From: Porticoccus sp.
GTDB taxonomy: Bacteria > Pseudomonadota > Gammaproteobacteria > Pseudomonadales > Porticoccaceae
Assembly: GCA_011049795.1 (NCBI GenBank)
Contig: DRHD01000263.1
Span: 1-15,457 of the forward strand
DNA length: 15,457 nucleotides
Direction: 5' to 3'
The number at the start of each line of letters is the position of its first letter. Position 1 is the stretch's first letter. Under the pieces are notes generated by a model. The model did no database searches and was not told the DNA's origin. It worked only from the letters and a program-made list of their open reading frames with translations. Made by a program: the position numbers and the translations under genes. Positions 7,456 to 13,042 of the stretch are shown here, piece by piece.

Positions 7456-8301
7456 CTATTTAAAAATCTGTATGGCTGGGTATGGCTCATCATCCTCATA
7501 CGGAACTCGCCCAGCTTTTTGCCTCGGCAGTCTTAAATCTCCCTCACTGGCGGTAATCTGATTGAATGTAGTCGAATCTCCACCTACGACATACATGCCA
7601 ACCTGCTGAACTCCAGCCACATCCATATACTGTACTTGAACAGGCAATCCAACACAGGGGATATTTGAGGAAGTTATAGCTTCGCGAAAATCTCCCCCTA
7701 TTTCTGTCAAAACAGATTGATAAAGACTCTGAGACAGCGCTTGTATTCGACTTTCCAAATCTTGACCGGTACAACCTATCTCCTTGAGCAAGTTTATACT
7801 TTCAATATATTTCTCTACTGCTTTTGGTGGGTTATTTGCTAATAATTTAAAGTTGTCAACAACATCTCTGGGCCCGATACCAATCACACCAGCCATATGC
7901 TTTGGATCGTACTCATTGCCTGGAGTAAGTGAAAATACTTTTGGCGTACCTGAACCCTTATCCCAGATGGACACAATCATCTGAGTCTTTCCTAATTTTA
8001 CTCTATGTATAGCTTCCAAGCTTTCACCAATACGATGGACATCAGCTACTGGAGACATGCCCCCTGGAGCCCTTTTGACGAATTTATCAAGTGCCTCTGT
8101 AGTCGCTAGGACATGACTACTTGTATAACAAACAACCAAATTATTCGATAGCCTCCTCTGTTTTGCCAGTTGAACTGGTGAAGAAATCCCGCCGTTAAGG
8201 GTAACCTTTGTATCACTAAGTATCATGACACATGGGTTAACGTTCACGCCTAGATCTCGAATAGATTGCCAGGGAAATTTAGCTACGATGCAGACACTCA
8301 T
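7456..8301 (-). CDS. Proteasome/HslV-like Ntn-hydrolase candidate
   Basis: 281 aa from ATG 8301. I suggest a proteasome-type Ntn-hydrolase fold from pattern, not from certain recognition. Residues 25-38 (VMILSDTKVTLNGG) resemble the HslV strand and turn containing GDGQATLGN. Residues 49-63 (RRLSNNLVVCYTSSH) resemble the HslV region VRRLYNDKVIAGFAGG. A later strand pattern MIVSIWDKG...AGVIGIG resembles the core before the proteasome C-terminal helices. After Met removal residue 1 would be Ser (MSVCIVAK), the position of the Thr nucleophile in HslV; Cys4 is close. The family's Thr nucleophile and catalytic Lys are not securely placed. No Shine-Dalgarno precedes the ATG; a 17-bp inverted repeat does. 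An alternative is a non-catalytic proteasome-fold protein. It follows the two small cassette genes on the same strand. Confidence 0.5.
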   Translation of the reverse strand: MSVCIVAKFPWQSIRDLGVNVNPCVMILSDTKVTLNGGISSPVQLAKQRRLSNNLVVCYTSSHVLATTEALDKFVKRAPGGMSPVADVHRIGESLEAIHRVKLGKTQMIVSIWDKGSGTPKVFSLTPGNEYDPKHMAGVIGIGPRDVVDNFKLLANNPPKAVEKYIESINLLKEIGCTGQDLESRIQALSQSLYQSVLTEIGGDFREAITSSNIPCVGLPVQVQYMDVAGVQQVGMYVVGGDSTTFNQITASEGDLRLPRQKAGRVPYEDDEPYPAIQIFK

Positions 8302-8308
8302 AAGAATT

Positions 8309-8365
8309 AAAGGGGTCGGTGACAAACGAGAACAATATTAACTATCAATTGTCACCGACCCCTTT
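8309..8365. repeat. 17-bp perfect inverted repeat (REP/MITE-like hairpin)
   Basis: AAAGGGGTCGGTGACAA (8309-8325) and TTGTCACCGACCCCTTT (8349-8365) pair perfectly around a 23-nt loop. A partial echo, GGGGTCAAAG, follows on the minus side (8378-8369). It lies between the membrane-peptide gene and the Ntn-like gene, 8 bp from the latter's ATG. On the minus strand the second arm ends in CCCCTTTAATTCTT, so it could act as a terminator and cut the downstream gene off from its neighbours. Its size and GGGGTC ends suggest RAYT-mobilised or MITE DNA; that is inference. Confidence 0.85.
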
Positions 8366-8385
8366 CTTTGACCCCTCTGTTTTTT

Positions 8386-8640
8386 TTAGCAATTATTAGC
8401 AATCCAGTTCTGTACATTTGTTAACATTTCGGCCAGCTTGTTGTATATAAGCCCTAGTGCTATTCCAGTGCCAAGTGCGACGCCGGCAGCGGCAAGAGCC
8501 CCTATTAACGTAGCCGTAAGCAACACGCCGGCGGCGCCTACGACGCCCCCAACAATAAAACTCATCACCCAGAATAAATTTATTGCTTTTTCAATCGCAC
8601 TTTCCCACATTTTTGCCTGATTACAGTCTCTTGGTGGCAT
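8386..8640 (-). CDS. Small Gly/Ala-rich membrane protein, unknown
   Basis: 84 aa. The start at 8640 is fixed by GAGGAGG 7-8 nt upstream; open sequence further up overlaps the preceding gene in another frame. After a polar N-terminus with C6 and an amphipathic segment (residues 9-21) come two hydrophobic stretches, about 22-43 and 45-66. They are rich in Gly and Ala (VGGVVGAAGVLL, ALAAAGVALGTGIALG), then a short helical tail ends in C84. The ribosome site lies in the Glu-Glu-Glu codons closing the upstream gene and the ORFs are 2 bp apart, so translation is coupled. Gly/Ala-rich hairpins of this sort occur in holins, bacteriocins and small pore formers, but no family is recognised. The start of the third cassette encodes this pair. 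Confidence 0.72.
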   Translation of the reverse strand: MPPRDCNQAKMWESAIEKAINLFWVMSFIVGGVVGAAGVLLTATLIGALAAAGVALGTGIALGLIYNKLAEMLTNVQNWIANNC

Positions 8641-8642
8641 TA

Positions 8643-8984
8643 TTATTCCTCCTCTGGTAAGTGTGCAGCATTTCCACACACATATACTTTTTTCCCTTTG
8701 TCGTAAGTGTGTGGTTGTTCTGTACCGTCTGCAAAAATCACTGTGACCTTGTTTCTGTTGTTTTTTGCAGTGTAAGTAATACAGCCATTCTCCGGTTTTG
8801 ATTGATCCCAATCACCCGCCCTGAACTTAATTTTCTTGAAGGACTTAACTTGAAAGCCTACGGTCATTTCAGCAGAGTAATTGAGTTCAATTAAAGCGGA
8901 TTCCCACACGCTTCGATCAAACTGTTCCAGCACCCCTTTTAATTTTTTGACCTCTGTTTTTTGGCTTTTACCTTTTTGCTTCAT
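8643..8984 (-). CDS. Small Lys-rich soluble protein, unknown (first gene of cassette C)
   Basis: 113 aa, not recognised. The ATG at 8984 has AAGGAG about 8 nt upstream. Residues 1-17 are strongly basic (KQKGKSQKTEVKKLK). The centre alternates beta-like segments (MTVGFQVKSFKKIKF, KVTVIFADG) and it ends in EEE. Cysteines are C68 and C103; there is no signal peptide or membrane span. It begins 52 bp after the attC-like site at 9036-9099, as a cassette gene should, and its last codons form the Shine-Dalgarno of the membrane-peptide gene. The tight coupling suggests a two-component unit, for example an antidote, chaperone or regulator for the membrane partner. That role is inference only. Confidence 0.7.
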   Translation of the reverse strand: MKQKGKSQKTEVKKLKGVLEQFDRSVWESALIELNYSAEMTVGFQVKSFKKIKFRAGDWDQSKPENGCITYTAKNNRNKVTVIFADGTEQPHTYDKGKKVYVCGNAAHLPEEE

Positions 8985-9035
8985 TTGCCTTCTCCTTATT
9001 AGTGACCTCTGCCCCTATTAGTAAACCTACCGCCG

Positions 9036-9099
9036 TTATAACCGTTGCAGTTCTGCTACGTCCGGCGCCGAAGGTGCGGTGTGCTGGCGCGGGTTATGG
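9036..9099 (-). other. attC-like cassette recombination site of the UDG cassette
   Basis: On the minus strand the site starts with an R''-like box CCATAAC (9099-9093) and ends with an R'-like box GTTATAA (9042-9036). ATAAC/GTTAT pair, followed by weaker inner pairing around GCAG-type words, and the centre is the palindrome CGGCGCCG (about 9063-9070). R'' is the exact complement of the R' box GTTATGG at the 5' end of the same cassette (9705-9699), as expected for a circularised cassette. It begins 8 bp after the UDG stop codon. Both R boxes deviate somewhat from the RYYYAAC/GTTRRRY consensus. Confidence 0.65.
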
Positions 9100-9106
9100 G
9101 GCAAGC

Positions 9107-9652
9107 TCAACCTTTCAGTAATTCGGAGACACGCTGCCGAAGTACTGGGAGTAACTCGATCTCGAACCACGGATTTTTGCGAAGCCAAATATTATTCCTT
9201 GGGCTAGGGTGCGGAAGCGGAACGATATTCGGCCAATAAGTCCGCCACGATTTCACTAAGTCAGTCACCGAAGTGCTCGCCTCGCCAAAGTGGTACTTCT
9301 GAGCATAACTTCCGAGCACAATAGTGAGTTCCAATTGAGTAAGGTGACTAAGAAGTTGCTCTCGCCAAGCGGGTGCGCATTCTGGTCGAGGCGCAAGGTC
9401 TCCCGACTTCCCCGACCCCGGATAACAAAAACCCATGGGTAAAATAGCCACCTGTTCTGGGTCATAAAACACGTCCGGCGTTACACCCAACCACTCACGT
9501 AAACGTTTACCGCTAGCATCGTCGAAAGGTACGCCCGAGTCATGAACCTTTCTGCCAGGCGCCTGACCGGCGATCAAAATCTTTGCCTTTGAGTGCATCT
9601 GTAGAACCGGTCGAGGCCCGAGCGGTAGTTCCGATGCACAAATGTACTTCAT
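9107..9652 (-). CDS. Uracil-DNA glycosylase superfamily protein (integron cassette B)
   Basis: 181 aa. Members of this superfamily excise uracil or related bases from DNA; the exact substrate of this subfamily is not shown. Motif 1 is GQAPGRKVHDSG (residues 29-40) followed by PFDDASG, and motif 2 is PHPSPRN (147-153). In between is the conserved MGFCYPGSGKSGD block (73-85). There is no four-cysteine Fe-S set at the N-terminus, unlike family 4. The length is complete. The ATG at 9652 has no good Shine-Dalgarno and a stop lies in frame upstream at 9670s. It is flanked by attC-like sites at 9699-9785 and 9036-9099 and orientated as a cassette gene. The cassette spans 9704-9042 (663 bp). Confidence 0.87.
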   Translation of the reverse strand: MKYICASELPLGPRPVLQMHSKAKILIAGQAPGRKVHDSGVPFDDASGKRLREWLGVTPDVFYDPEQVAILPMGFCYPGSGKSGDLAPRPECAPAWREQLLSHLTQLELTIVLGSYAQKYHFGEASTSVTDLVKSWRTYWPNIVPLPHPSPRNNIWLRKNPWFEIELLPVLRQRVSELLKG

Positions 9653-9698
9653 TGAGTAGAGATGAAAGCTTGGTCATTTCACTGAAACCGATTGTGCC

Positions 9699-9785
9699 CC
9701 ATAACGCCCAAAACAGAGGCGAGCGAAACAATGTGTAGTAAGCCCGGGCACGAATTTCGCGCCCATCTGGTGTTGCTTGTTATAC
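9699..9785 (-). other. attC-like cassette recombination site of the 44-aa cassette
   Basis: On the minus strand R''-like GTATAAC (9785-9779) opens the site and R'-like GTTATGG (9705-9699) ends it. The inner arms, CAACACCAGA on one side and CTCTGTTTTG on the other, pair with few mismatches and unpaired bases. GGGCGCGAAA and TTTCGCTCGCC also pair, and the centre is the palindrome GCCCGGGC (9742-9749). The site is 87 bp long. R'' is exactly complementary to GTTATAC (10027-10021), the box that begins the same cassette. It begins 32 bp after the 44-aa ORF's stop, and the next cassette gene starts 46 bp beyond it. Confidence 0.68.
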
Positions 9786-9817
9786 GTTAGATTCCGCCGT
9801 AGAGAACTCAATTTAGG

Positions 9818-9952
9818 CTACGGATGTCTTTCTAGACATGCTTCCAGGTCCTCTATCGCTCGTTCGAGTTCCTTTTTTGCTTCTTCACTACAAATTCCTC
9901 TGTCTGCTGCCTGCTGTCTCGCCTGCGCGGCTCTTTCCGGAAGACTGGCCAT
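9818..9952 (-). CDS. 44-aa charged helical protein (integron cassette A)
   Basis: A short gene. The ATG at 9952 has GAGG 7 nt upstream. It begins MASLPERAAQARQQAADRG and continues with CSEEAKKELERAIEDLEACL before RHP and the stop. It is almost entirely charged or Ala residues with a heptad-like spacing, probably one or two amphipathic helices; cysteines are C21 and C39. No family is recognised. Placement supports it: it sits alone in a 322-bp cassette (10026-9705), between an R'-like box and an attC-like site, in the orientation expected. Tiny ORFans of this sort are common in chromosomal integron arrays. Confidence 0.65.
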   Translation of the reverse strand: MASLPERAAQARQQAADRGICSEEAKKELERAIEDLEACLERHP

Positions 9953-10020
9953 TTTAATACCTCACTTTTTTAGATGGATTTAATCTTGAATTCTTAGAAA
10001 ATGCATTTTTAAAGTAGGAC

Positions 10021-10059
10021 GTATAACGGCTAATTAATAAGCTCGAAAGCCTGTTAACT
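10021..10059 (-). other. Short attC-like inverted repeat at the start of the cassette array
   Basis: Minus strand: AGTTAAC (10059-10053), one T-paired base, GGCT, a 16-nt loop, AGCC and GTTATAC (10027-10021). TAAC/GTTA and GGCT/AGCC pair. At 39 bp it is shorter than normal attC sites, so it may be a shortened attC or a chance hairpin around a genuine R' box. The GTTATAC box matches the R'' of the cassette that follows it. Confidence 0.35.
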
Positions 10060-10290
10060 AGAAGGCACTGCATCAGAGGAAGATTGACACCAAAAATCGA
10101 GTGATTTATTTTTAAAATCAAATGATTAGAAGATTTATGAAGGGGAAAAATTACTGACAAAACAAGCCTCCGTGCAATGTTCTTATTAAATTCTTAGACT
10201 ATTGATCATAATCCATAGTCTAAAAAAATCAATGTCATAGGATTTAAGGGGGTAATTTAAAGCGGATTTAACGGGATGATTTAAAGGGCT
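10028..10290. other. Gene-free AT-rich spacer between the cassette array and the right RAYT relic
   Basis: It contains an imperfect hairpin TAGACTAT/ATAGTCTA (10195-10222) and four ATTTAA words with G-runs between them (10240-10285). No ORF with a ribosome site is seen, and no trace of an integron integrase in either strand. Confidence 0.5.
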
Positions 10291-10414
10291 CGTAACAATA
10301 TGGACTGGCACACCCGGCAGGTACATCCGTGTTTATCTTGGCATCGCAAAATCCTTTTGCAGTCTTTGGAACAAACAACGTACTACACAACAACGGATCA
10401 AAAAATAATCGTTA
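10291..10414 (-). pseudogene. 5' relic of a RAYT transposase gene, copy 2
   Basis: Minus strand from ATG 10344: MPR, an in-frame TAA (10335-10333), then TRMYLPGVPVHIVT (to 10291). This is the RAYT N-terminal signature (MPRxxRMYLPGVPxHI), after which homology ends before the QRGNN motif. The 70 bp upstream (10345-10414) match copy 1 at 7254-7322. It is in the same orientation as copy 1, and the IS3 element is inserted 6 bp beyond its 5' flank. It is non-functional. Confidence 0.72.
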
Positions 10415-10441
10415 TGAGGTTGCCACAGTTTTACGGACGAT

Positions 10442-11305
10442 TTAATTAAGGGCATTTGCCCGCTCATACTCTTCTGGGCTGACATAGCCCAGGTAAGAAT
10501 GTCGTCTTTGTCGATTGTAGAACACTTCAATGTACTCAAATAGGCTTTGTTTGGCCTCCTGGCGAGTTCGGTAATCTTCATCATCTACAAGTTCGGTTTT
10601 CAGTGTGCCAAAAAAGCTTTCTGCCACTGCGTTGTCATGGCATTCGCCTTTGCGACTCATACTACAAACCATATTGTTTTCTTTGAGTAATCTTCGGTAA
10701 CGGCCAGCAGCGTAGGTGCTGCCTTGATCGGAATGGACGATGATATCCTTCAGTTTGCCTCGACGCCATATCGCCATCATTAGCGCATCAGAAACAAGCT
10801 TGGTGTCGTTACGATCGGACATCGCCCAGCCAACGATTTGCCTAGAATATAAATCAAGCAATACCGCTAGATAGAGCCAGCCCTGACGCGTTCGGATGAA
10901 GGTTGTATCTGATACCCAGGCTTGATTCTTGTCCTGTGTCTTAAATTGCCGCTGTAAATGATCAGGGGCTGGCGCGGTGGTGCCTTTTGAGTTGGTAGTG
11001 ATAACAAACCGCTTAGCCATTTTGGATTGAATATGCTGTGCACGCATCAACCTTGCAACGCGCTGTCGACTGACGGCCTCACCACCGGCTATCAAGTCTT
11101 TCTGGATACGCGGTGATCCGTAAGTTCGGCGGCTGGCTTGATGATAACAGCGGATCTTCGTCACTAAACGCTGATTGATTTTGTGAGTCTCACTCAGCGG
11201 TCGATCAACCCAATCATAATAACCACTGGTTGAGACGTTTAACGCCGAACAAAGCCGATTAACGCAGTGGTGTTGGCGCTCAGAATGAATAAAGGCGTAC
11301 TTCAC
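10442..11305 (-). CDS. IS3-family transposase OrfB (DDE catalytic part)
   Basis: 287 aa from a GTG at 11305. HTH_21-type segment near residues 40-100, then the rve integrase core: D133 (VSDTTF), D193 (HSDQGSTY) and E229 (AVAESFF), giving DD(35)E, followed by the family's FFGTLKTEL and a YNRQRRHSYLGY end. It overlaps orfA by 4 bp (GTGA). In this family the active enzyme is OrfAB, made by -1 frameshifting at A AAA AAG (11341-11335); the -1 frame is open from there into orfB. The stop at 10444-10442 lies just inside the terminal inverted repeat. All key residues are present, so it may be active. Confidence 0.95.
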   Translation of the reverse strand: MKYAFIHSERQHHCVNRLCSALNVSTSGYYDWVDRPLSETHKINQRLVTKIRCYHQASRRTYGSPRIQKDLIAGGEAVSRQRVARLMRAQHIQSKMAKRFVITTNSKGTTAPAPDHLQRQFKTQDKNQAWVSDTTFIRTRQGWLYLAVLLDLYSRQIVGWAMSDRNDTKLVSDALMMAIWRRGKLKDIIVHSDQGSTYAAGRYRRLLKENNMVCSMSRKGECHDNAVAESFFGTLKTELVDDEDYRTRQEAKQSLFEYIEVFYNRQRRHSYLGYVSPEEYERANALN

Positions 11306-11613
11306 TTGAGCTCTTTCACAAAGTACACCGTGGCCTTTTTTAAAATCTCGACCTCTTCACGTAAGCGATTATTCTCTTGGCGCAAGGTGCTCAGTTCACT
11401 TTGATCTTTTTTGAGAGGCCTTCCTAGCTTGCTTGTCAGTGCTTCTTCGCCCTTCACCTCTAGCTGTTCTTTCCATTTATAGAGTTGATTGCGTCGAATA
11501 CCAAGCTCAGCTGCAATCTCTGCTGACGGACGATCTGACTCGCTCATCAAACGAATCGCTTCTAACTTGAATGCTTTGGGGTACGTGGTTCTTGGCTTTC
11601 TAGTTCTCGTCAT
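11302..11613 (-). CDS. IS3-family transposase OrfA (helix-turn-helix)
   Basis: 103 aa from ATG 11613, with AGGAG 8 nt upstream. An HTH_Tnp_1-type DNA-binding domain (about residues 10-55, SAEIAAELGIRRNQLYKWK) recognises the terminal repeats. A leucine zipper follows (about 72-92, STLRQENNRLREEVEIL). Near the end the codons TTA AAA AAG contain the slippery heptamer A AAA AAG (11341-11335), used in IS3 and IS911-type elements to join OrfA to OrfB. The stop overlaps the orfB start. Confidence 0.93.
   Translation of the reverse strand: MTRTRKPRTTYPKAFKLEAIRLMSESDRPSAEIAAELGIRRNQLYKWKEQLEVKGEEALTSKLGRPLKKDQSELSTLRQENNRLREEVEILKKATVYFVKELK
11335..11341 (-). promoter_or_regulatory. A AAA AAG -1 frameshift site producing OrfAB
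   Basis: The heptamer is in the orfA zero frame. After a -1 slip the reading GHGVLCERAQVKYAF runs without a stop into OrfB. It is the same slippery word as in dnaX at the other end of the window. Confidence 0.85.
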
Positions 11614-11670
11614 TTGGATACTCCTAAGGTGATATTGTCACCTATTAAAAGTGTCCGTTAAACTATGGCA

Positions 11671-12153
11671 GGTTCATTACGACCCCTTTAATCGGCTGAT
11701 GTGCTCACCTTCTTCTTGGAGTTAGTTAATGTCCGCTATCGTATTCAGGCATAAGGTGTTGTATGAATCGAAATGCACATAAGTAAATCTAATTCTTATA
11801 TGTATGTAATTGTACATAACAAAAACATGAACCAGATTCGGCAAAAAAATTCCTCTCTGGATATGTAAACGTTAAAAAAACTACAGGTATAGGGGGGTAT
11901 TACGTTAGAAAAGCGAGGTTCATTCGCCCTATTTGATTGTTCATTAAGCGCTAACCTTTATCTTGTACTGAAAGCCTTAAAAGTGAATGCGCTAACTACA
12001 CATGCATTTAGAGGCTTCGCGTATAAAAGTCAGTCATAAGCGCAGCCGAATTTCCACATCCTCCAACGCTAAGTTAATTTGTCAAAAAGCATGCTCCGGT
12101 CCATACTATATAGTTACCAGGACATCATTGTGACTGGTAAGGAGATAACTGCC
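11671..12153. other. Long gene-free leader upstream of the universal stress protein
   Basis: About 480 bp right of the IS. CGACCCCTTTAAT (11680-11692) is also found at the end of the 8309-8365 inverted repeat. ATGTATGTAATTGTACATAA (11805-11824 region) and a G-tract operator-like box (separate entry) are present. No credible ORF is seen. Confidence 0.5.
11883..11916 (+). promoter_or_regulatory. G-tract operator-like box 1 (CsoR/RcnR-family type)
   Basis: ACAGGTATAGGGGGGTATTA then CGTTAGAAAAGCGA. The core GTATAGGGGGGTATTAC has AT-rich arms of partial symmetry around six Gs, resembling CsoR/RcnR-type metal or formaldehyde repressor operators. A near copy occurs at 13675-13706. No such repressor gene is in the window, so this is motif resemblance only. 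Confidence 0.4.
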
Positions 12154-13005
12154 ATGAACAAATTGGTGATGGTGGTCAGCGAAGAGATGGAAGGTGAATC
12201 CCTCGCCCTGAAGAAAGCAAAGAACATCGCCGCCTCCTTCAAGGCAGATGTTGAAGTGGTGCGATTCCTTCCCCAAACCTGCAGTGACACTGACAGACAG
12301 TCAGCGACACAATCGATTGGCGAACTTGTTCATTCCGTCTTTAACGATTTGGGTGGTGTCACCAGCCAGGTCGTTCCCACCGACAGTATTCCCGAATGGG
12401 TGGCCGATCACTGCGCGTCGAGCGACGACAATCTAGTGCTTAAAACGGGGCGTCGTAGCGAAAGTCTTTTTCACACGCCTACAGACTGGGAATTGATTCG
12501 CCAGCTGCACTGCCCACTGTTAATCAGCTCCAATCAGAAATGGAAAAGCAAACCCAATATACTTATCGCCCTGGATCTGTCTTCCGATGAAGCAGAGCAC
12601 CGGGAGCTGAATGCCCTTGGCCTGCGCTGGGCCCGACAGTGGGAAGCGATATCGGACTGCCAACTGCACGCTGTCTACAGTATTCCCATCCCCGCCCCGT
12701 TGTTAGCCCTGGACATTGTCGAGAAGCGCGATTATCAGCGTACCCACGAGCCCGAGGCTAAAGAAAAACTGCTCGCGCTATTGAAGGAATTTGGCATGAC
12801 GGAAGCGATCCCACATATTCTGGCGGGCGCCCCGGATAAAACCATTCCCCACATGGCTAATGAACTCAAGGCGGATCTGGTGATTATGGGCAGTGCCGGT
12901 CGCGAGGGGGTCCAGGGGTTTCTGCGCGGCAACACGGCGGAAAAAGTCCTGCACCACCTGCGCACAGACATTCTAGTCGTCAAACCCACCGGGATTTCTC
13001 TGTAG
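12154..13005 (+). CDS. Universal stress protein with two tandem Usp domains (UspE-like)
   Basis: 283 aa. The start at 12154 is chosen for AAGGAG 9 nt upstream and MNKLVMVVSEE, a first beta strand; open sequence back to 12079 lacks a ribosome site. Domain 1 (about 1-130) has a degenerate nucleotide loop. Domain 2 (about 134-283, KPNILIALDLSS...) ends with the ATP-binding pattern MGSAGREGVQGFLRGNTAEK (about 245-264), matching GxxGx(9)GN. It is cytoplasmic and probably a stress or energy-status sensor. It precedes a P-type ATPase remnant by 37 bp, an arrangement suggesting a former Usp/cation-pump operon. A G-tract operator-like box lies about 240 bp upstream. Confidence 0.88.
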   Translation: MNKLVMVVSEEMEGESLALKKAKNIAASFKADVEVVRFLPQTCSDTDRQSATQSIGELVHSVFNDLGGVTSQVVPTDSIPEWVADHCASSDDNLVLKTGRRSESLFHTPTDWELIRQLHCPLLISSNQKWKSKPNILIALDLSSDEAEHRELNALGLRWARQWEAISDCQLHAVYSIPIPAPLLALDIVEKRDYQRTHEPEAKEKLLALLKEFGMTEAIPHILAGAPDKTIPHMANELKADLVIMGSAGREGVQGFLRGNTAEKVLHHLRTDILVVKPTGISL

Positions 13006-13042
13006 TTAAATTAGTCTGTAGTCTGATTAGCGGTGCACAACT

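Larger units (their letters stand above)
10421..11670 (-). mobile_element. IS3-family insertion sequence, apparently intact
   Basis: 1250 bp. The termini are TGCCACAGTTTTACGGAC (10421 inwards) and TGCCATAGTTTAACGGAC (11670 inwards on the minus strand), 16 of 18 matching, with TG...CA ends. GGT flanks both sides (10418-10420 and 11671-11673), a 3-bp target duplication of the size typical of IS3. It carries overlapping orfA and orfB with a frameshift site. The element is uninterrupted, and the intact duplication suggests a fairly recent insertion. Confidence 0.93.

Noticed and set aside
7113..9000. A third attC closing cassette C
   Set aside because: The R'' expected from the cassette's 5' box GTTATAA is TTATAAC; on reading the region I found no such box with a hairpin. 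The cassette's end is apparently lost or displaced.
9954..10160. 68-aa minus-strand frame upstream of the 44-aa gene
   Set aside because: It crosses the attC-like box at 10021-10059 and overlaps the ribosome site of the 44-aa gene; no own ribosome site and AT-rich random composition.
10195..10222. Hairpin TAGACTAT/ATAGTCTA as terminator or attC
   Set aside because: AT-rich stem without a T-tract on the sense side of any gene, and no R-type boxes at its ends.
10333..10584. 83-aa minus-strand frame across the IS left end
   Set aside because: It runs out of phase through orfB, the inverted repeat and the RAYT flank; it exists only because the IS inserted there.
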